This document shows positions 14,449-17,746 of a stretch of DNA of 17,746 nucleotides, in pieces. Position 1 is the first letter of the stretch. Every line of letters begins with the position of its first letter. Origin of the DNA: an uncultured Collinsella sp. (lineage in GTDB: Bacteria > Actinomycetota > Coriobacteriia > Coriobacteriales > Coriobacteriaceae). The notes under the pieces were generated by a model, which made no database searches, was not told where the DNA came from, and worked only from the letters and a program-made list of their open reading frames with translations. Both the position numbers and the translations under genes were made by a program. The stretch lies in the NCBI GenBank assembly GCA_902494625.1, contig CABUUB010000038.1, positions 1-17,746 of the forward strand, read 5' to 3'.

Positions 14449-15042
14449 ATGAAAAAGAAGGCCTTTGCGATTCTCACCCTCTGCATCAGTCTCTTTGCCG
14501 CAGTTGCCCTGGTGGGCTGCGGTGGCAGCGGCGACGCTACCGGAAGTGGCGGTGGCGGCGGCGCAGAAAAGCCAGCCGTGGATATGAGGACCGACTTCAT
14601 TTGGTTTAAGGTCGAGGTCCCCGAGGGCGTCGAGATCACCGACGTCGCAGGCGACACTGCCGACAGGGCCCAGTTTAAGTTCACCGAGAGCGAGCACGCC
14701 AGCGATCGCTTCATCCCCGTCTTCGATCCTGACAAGAACGCCGACGAGCTGTTCGACTACGAGGCAAAGTGGAATGCCAGCTTTGAGTGGACCGAGAATG
14801 ACCCCGTCAAGTACAACGGCAAGACTTGGCGCAACGCTTCCTATACACACTCGGGCGGCGTAACGACCGAATACTTCACCGACGTTGACAGCGGCAGTGT
14901 GTATGTGCGTATCGACAACGTCGAGGAGCACAAGGACGCCGTCGAGACCATGATGAAGTCTCTGGAATTTGCCGACGACATCGCCGAGGCCAAGACCGAG
15001 GCCATGGACGTCAAGCTCGATGATATCGAAATTAAGCGCTAA
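14449..15042 (+). CDS. Lipoprotein of unknown function (second of tandem pair)
   Basis: The 197-residue product has the same build as its upstream paralogue: signal MKKKAFAILTL..., lipobox ALVGC (Cys24), a Gly/Ser-rich linker, then TDFIWFKVEVPEGVEITD, ASDRFIPVFDPDKNADEL, VKYNGKTWRNASY, SGSVYVRIDNVEEHKDAVE and an ending of the type VKLDDIEIKR. The domain is unknown to me; it shows no enzyme motif and is likely an extracytoplasmic binding or structural domain. The start is ATG 14449 with GAGGAGG 8 bases upstream. It is followed by its own terminator at 15113. Confidence 0.82.
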   Translation: MKKKAFAILTLCISLFAAVALVGCGGSGDATGSGGGGGAEKPAVDMRTDFIWFKVEVPEGVEITDVAGDTADRAQFKFTESEHASDRFIPVFDPDKNADELFDYEAKWNASFEWTENDPVKYNGKTWRNASYTHSGGVTTEYFTDVDSGSVYVRIDNVEEHKDAVETMMKSLEFADDIAEAKTEAMDVKLDDIEIKR

Positions 15043-15112
15043 GCGACTCGCGAGCGCAACGAAAAACACGAGCGCAGCGCCAACAAGCGGCGGTGCCCCA
15101 GCGCTTCGTACT

Positions 15113-15146
15113 AAGGGAGGGCCGGTAAACCGACCCTCCCTTTCTT
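15113..15146 (+). terminator. Intrinsic terminator after the second lipoprotein gene
   Basis: AAGGGAGGG (15113-15121) pairs with CCCTCCCTT (15134-15142), with an inner CGGT/ACCG pairing, and is followed by a pyrimidine run TTTCTT. The remaining 200 bases up to the next gene (15147-15346) hold no gene; TATAGT (15298-15303) is a possible -10 box without a well-spaced -35. Confidence 0.82.
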
Positions 15147-15346
15147 ATGCCGATAGCCGGCGAACGCGAGGGTGCCGGGCGGCAAAACCACCCCCAGCGC
15201 GGTAGCAGCACAAATAGACAAGCGCCCCAACGCGCCCGCCCGCCGATTTATAGCGCCGCGCAGACAATTAAGCCAACACGTTTAGACATCCGGGCAGTAT
15301 AGTGAACAAAATGAGTGCATAACCGCACCCTGCGAACGGAGGAGTT

Positions 15347-17746
15347 ATGACCGAACACCACGCCATCAGCCGTCGAGCATTCACGTTGGGCTTAGGACTC
15401 GCAGCATTGTCGCCATTTGTAAGCCTGCCCGAAACCGCGGGATTGGGCCTTCCCATGCGCGCGGCATTTGCAGAAGACACGCCCACATCGGCGGCCACCC
15501 TCGACAAGTTCGTCATTCGCCTTCGCCCCGCGGGCTATTTTCGCACCGCGAGTGTCAACGAAGACGGCAACGTCATCGGCAACGTCTGCCACCTGTTTAA
15601 TGACGGCACGTCCAACAAGCTCATCCTCGAGCACGTGGCGACCGATACAGATAATACAAATTGGTATGCCATTCGCACCTTGCTCAATTTCGAGGAGCAC
15701 AAGAAGACGGGCTACAGCATTTGGTCGGTCGACGGCGACTCGGACAAAGATGGAAAGGTTATCCACGTATGGAGTGGCGAGCATGACGGCAAGCCCAGCC
15801 GCTCTTTTGCGTTCGATCGCCAGCAAAACGGAACCTACATCATCCGAGACCGCACAAACGAGAAAAAAGACATTAATTACCTGGCCATAGAAAAGGACGG
15901 CAAAGACCAAGACAACAACAAGATCTGCCACAAGAGGAAGAGCATTCCGTGGGAGCTCGAACTTGTCGGTTACGACAAGGGCGAGATCAATACCACGGTT
16001 AGAAGTATCGACTGGATCACGCATAGCAGCTACGTCGACGGACCATGCTGGATGAAATACGTCGACGGCAACAAATACCTCGACGAGCTGAGCATCCCGG
16101 GCACGCATGATTCGAGCACCTGCAGCGTCGACAACGACACCGAGCCCCAAACCTCGCTTGCAAAGTGCCAGCAGGATTACATCCCCACGCAGCTGCTCGA
16201 AGGCATTCGCTATTTTGATATCCGACTTGGAAAGAACAACGATAAAGGCGACCCCGGCATCGACCATGGAATATGCTACCTGCTCAAAAAAGACGGGGGC
16301 TTTATACATCTCTCCGATGTCATCGGTTACTTCAAAACATTTTTGAACGAAAACCCGTCAGAAGCGCTCATCATGCTGGTGTCACGAGGCAACGACGAAG
16401 CTACCGACGAAAGCGTTACGACGGCTTTCGCCAATGTTATGGACAATAACTCCGATCTGTTCTATACGTCGAGCCATGTCCCCACACTGAACGAGGTGCG
16501 CGGAAAGATCGTCCTGCTGCGTCGATTTAAACTCGCCGGCGACAGTGTAGACGGCCACACGTGGGGCCTCGACCTCACCGAATGGGACGGCAAAATCAAG
16601 GCGCATTCCGGAAAGTCCATGTGCCTCGTGAAATACGAGCAAGGCTTTGAGGCTGCGGGCAATACGGGCGACAAAGAGCCCTATAGCACAGCGGTATATG
16701 CCCAAGACCATTACAGCTGCACGGGGTCCAGTAAAATCGACTGGGTCGATATGGCCCTGAAGGCGGCGGCCGAGTTCAAGCGCGGCACCGTAGATATCAC
16801 TGCCGCGGACGGGACAACGGTGCAGGCAACGGAGCGCTGCTGGTTTATTAACTACACTAGCTGCACGCAAAACAACCCTTTTACCGCAGCGCGAGTGGTC
16901 GACGAGCACCTGTACAAGAGCTCGTATATAAACAATACCGGAGTTGAGGGCACAAAAGAGAACTGCCGTAAGCGCATTGGCATCATTGCGTCCGACTTTG
17001 TTGATGCGGCGCTGGCCCGGAGCATCTATCAGCGCAATTACGATACGGAGCACAAGCAGACAGCTTCGTACTATCTCCCGACCCGCATGCGCATGACGTA
17101 CGGCGACTCGCTGAGCGACGCCTCGCTCCAGGACGGCAAGACCGTTGGCGAGGGTCATTTCCGCCTCGTCGACAGCAGCAACGTACTCAACGTGGCGGCT
17201 TCGGGCCATGCGTTTGCCATCGAATATGTGGATGTCGACGCCTTGGGCAACGAGACCGTTACGGAGCTGCGGGGCTCCGTGCCCATCGATATCGATCCAC
17301 GCGCGCTGACGCCCCATTTTGAGGGACTCGAAGGCCTTAAGGCCGGCGAAGACGTGCGCGCCAAGATTGCGGCATCACTCGAGGGCAAGCTCGAAACCGA
17401 TGCCTGCACGGCCCAGCTCGAGTTTGTGCACGACGCGAACGGCGCTCCGGGAACGGCGATGGCCGAGGGCGAAACATTTGCCGCAGGGACGTACTGGGTG
17501 CGCGTGAACGGTCTCTTGGGCAACGCGGCGCAGAACTACACGCTCGCCAGCGACGGAGCCGCAAGCTTTACCGTAGCGGCCTCGGGCAGTGCGGGCGGCA
17601 CCGGCAGCGGCACCGACGGTGGCACGGGTTCCAACGCAGGCAGCGCTGATAAGAACGGTAAGGGCAACAAGGGCAAGAGCTCGGGCGGAAAACTCGCCGG
17701 CACGGGCGATGGCTCCGGCATTGCCGCCGGGCTCGCCGCTGCCGCC
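15347..17746 (+). CDS. Tat-exported PI-PLC-like phospholipase with LAGTG wall-sorting motif (3' end outside window)
   Basis: The frame runs open from ATG 15347 (GGAGGAG just upstream) to the window end, 800 codons. It starts with a twin-arginine signal, SRRAF (8-12), a hydrophobic core and likely cleavage at AFA-ED (42/43), so it should be exported folded. Residues about 52-205 look like a ricin-type beta-trefoil lectin region (tentative). About 235-560 matches the phosphatidylinositol-specific phospholipase C catalytic region: LSIPGTHDSS (His254, Asp255), RYFDIRLG (Arg293) and DHGICYL (His307) correspond to the two catalytic histidines and the arginine of the family; the late INYTSC and DFVD segments also fit. 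A beta-rich, Ig-like part (about 600-745) leads to a Gly/Ser/Lys linker and KLAGTGDGSG (782-791), with an Ala-rich helix starting at the window edge. It likely cleaves inositol or related phospholipids, or glycolipid anchors, outside the cell. Confidence 0.85.
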   Translation, partial: MTEHHAISRRAFTLGLGLAALSPFVSLPETAGLGLPMRAAFAEDTPTSAATLDKFVIRLRPAGYFRTASVNEDGNVIGNVCHLFNDGTSNKLILEHVATDTDNTNWYAIRTLLNFEEHKKTGYSIWSVDGDSDKDGKVIHVWSGEHDGKPSRSFAFDRQQNGTYIIRDRTNEKKDINYLAIEKDGKDQDNNKICHKRKSIPWELELVGYDKGEINTTVRSIDWITHSSYVDGPCWMKYVDGNKYLDELSIPGTHDSSTCSVDNDTEPQTSLAKCQQDYIPTQLLEGIRYFDIRLGKNNDKGDPGIDHGICYLLKKDGGFIHLSDVIGYFKTFLNENPSEALIMLVSRGNDEATDESVTTAFANVMDNNSDLFYTSSHVPTLNEVRGKIVLLRRFKLAGDSVDGHTWGLDLTEWDGKIKAHSGKSMCLVKYEQGFEAAGNTGDKEPYSTAVYAQDHYSCTGSSKIDWVDMALKAAAEFKRGTVDITAADGTTVQATERCWFINYTSCTQNNPFTAARVVDEHLYKSSYINNTGVEGTKENCRKRIGIIASDFVDAALARSIYQRNYDTEHKQTASYYLPTRMRMTYGDSLSDASLQDGKTVGEGHFRLVDSSNVLNVAASGHAFAIEYVDVDALGNETVTELRGSVPIDIDPRALTPHFEGLEGLKAGEDVRAKIAASLEGKLETDACTAQLEFVHDANGAPGTAMAEGETFAAGTYWVRVNGLLGNAAQNYTLASDGAASFTVAASGSAGGTGSGTDGGTGSNAGSADKNGKGNKGKSSGGKLAGTGDGSGIAAGLAAAA

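Noticed and set aside
15392..17317. Two minus-strand frames of about 305 and 311 codons opposite the PI-PLC gene
   Set aside because: The + strand frame has a Tat signal, PI-PLC catalytic motifs and a ribosome binding site; the minus frames have none of these and are composition effects.

Overview
The window is GC-rich (roughly 60%), densely coded, and reads as a chromosomal segment of a Gram-positive gut actinobacterium of the Coriobacteriia, most likely Collinsella or a close relative. This rests on the gene mix: a class III fructose-1,6-bisphosphatase, GtrA proteins, secreted proteins with Gly/Ser/Lys/Asp-rich linkers, a C-terminal LAGTG sorting motif, and AGGAGG-type ribosome binding sites. 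The genus is an inference; no rRNA or tRNA gene is present to fix it.

Layout. 1-2302 (+): the C-terminal part of a class III fructose-1,6-bisphosphatase, then two tandem paralogous GtrA-type four-helix membrane proteins separated by strong inverted repeats and closed by a good intrinsic terminator. 2402-7497 (-): the most striking locus. A promoter and a cobalamin riboswitch precede a 1283-residue surface protein with four transcobalamin-like DUF4430 domains, a beta-propeller, an InlB-type repeat and a C-terminal membrane anchor. A directly abutting gene encodes a 300-residue protein with an N-terminal membrane anchor and one DUF4430 domain. I read this as a B12-repressed cobalamin-capture system on the cell surface. 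7496-9763 (-): a UbiB/ABC1-family atypical kinase preceded by a small phasin-like helical protein, 8 bases apart. 9863-11386 (-): a family C69 dipeptidase.

11474-11703 is an AT-rich, non-autonomous, MITE-like element with 36-bp inverted ends and an internal hairpin that acts as the likely terminator of the next operon. 11741-13230 (-): fchA-folD, a methenyl-THF cyclohydrolase/cyclodeaminase-family protein coupled to a FolD. By alignment, this FolD has lost the Lys and Gln needed for cyclohydrolase activity, so the pair seems to split the usual bifunctional reaction. 13608-15042 (+): two tandem paralogous lipoproteins of unknown function, each preceded by an identical 19-base motif and followed by its own terminator. 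15347 to the window end (+): an open-ended, Tat-exported PI-PLC-like phospholipase with an N-terminal lectin-like region and a C-terminal LAGTG motif.

Taken together, much of the window is devoted to the cell envelope: GtrA transporters, B12-binding-like surface proteins, lipoproteins and a wall-anchored lipase. Two links are informative by themselves: the riboswitch ties the DUF4430 proteins to cobalamin, and the fchA neighbour explains the altered FolD active site.
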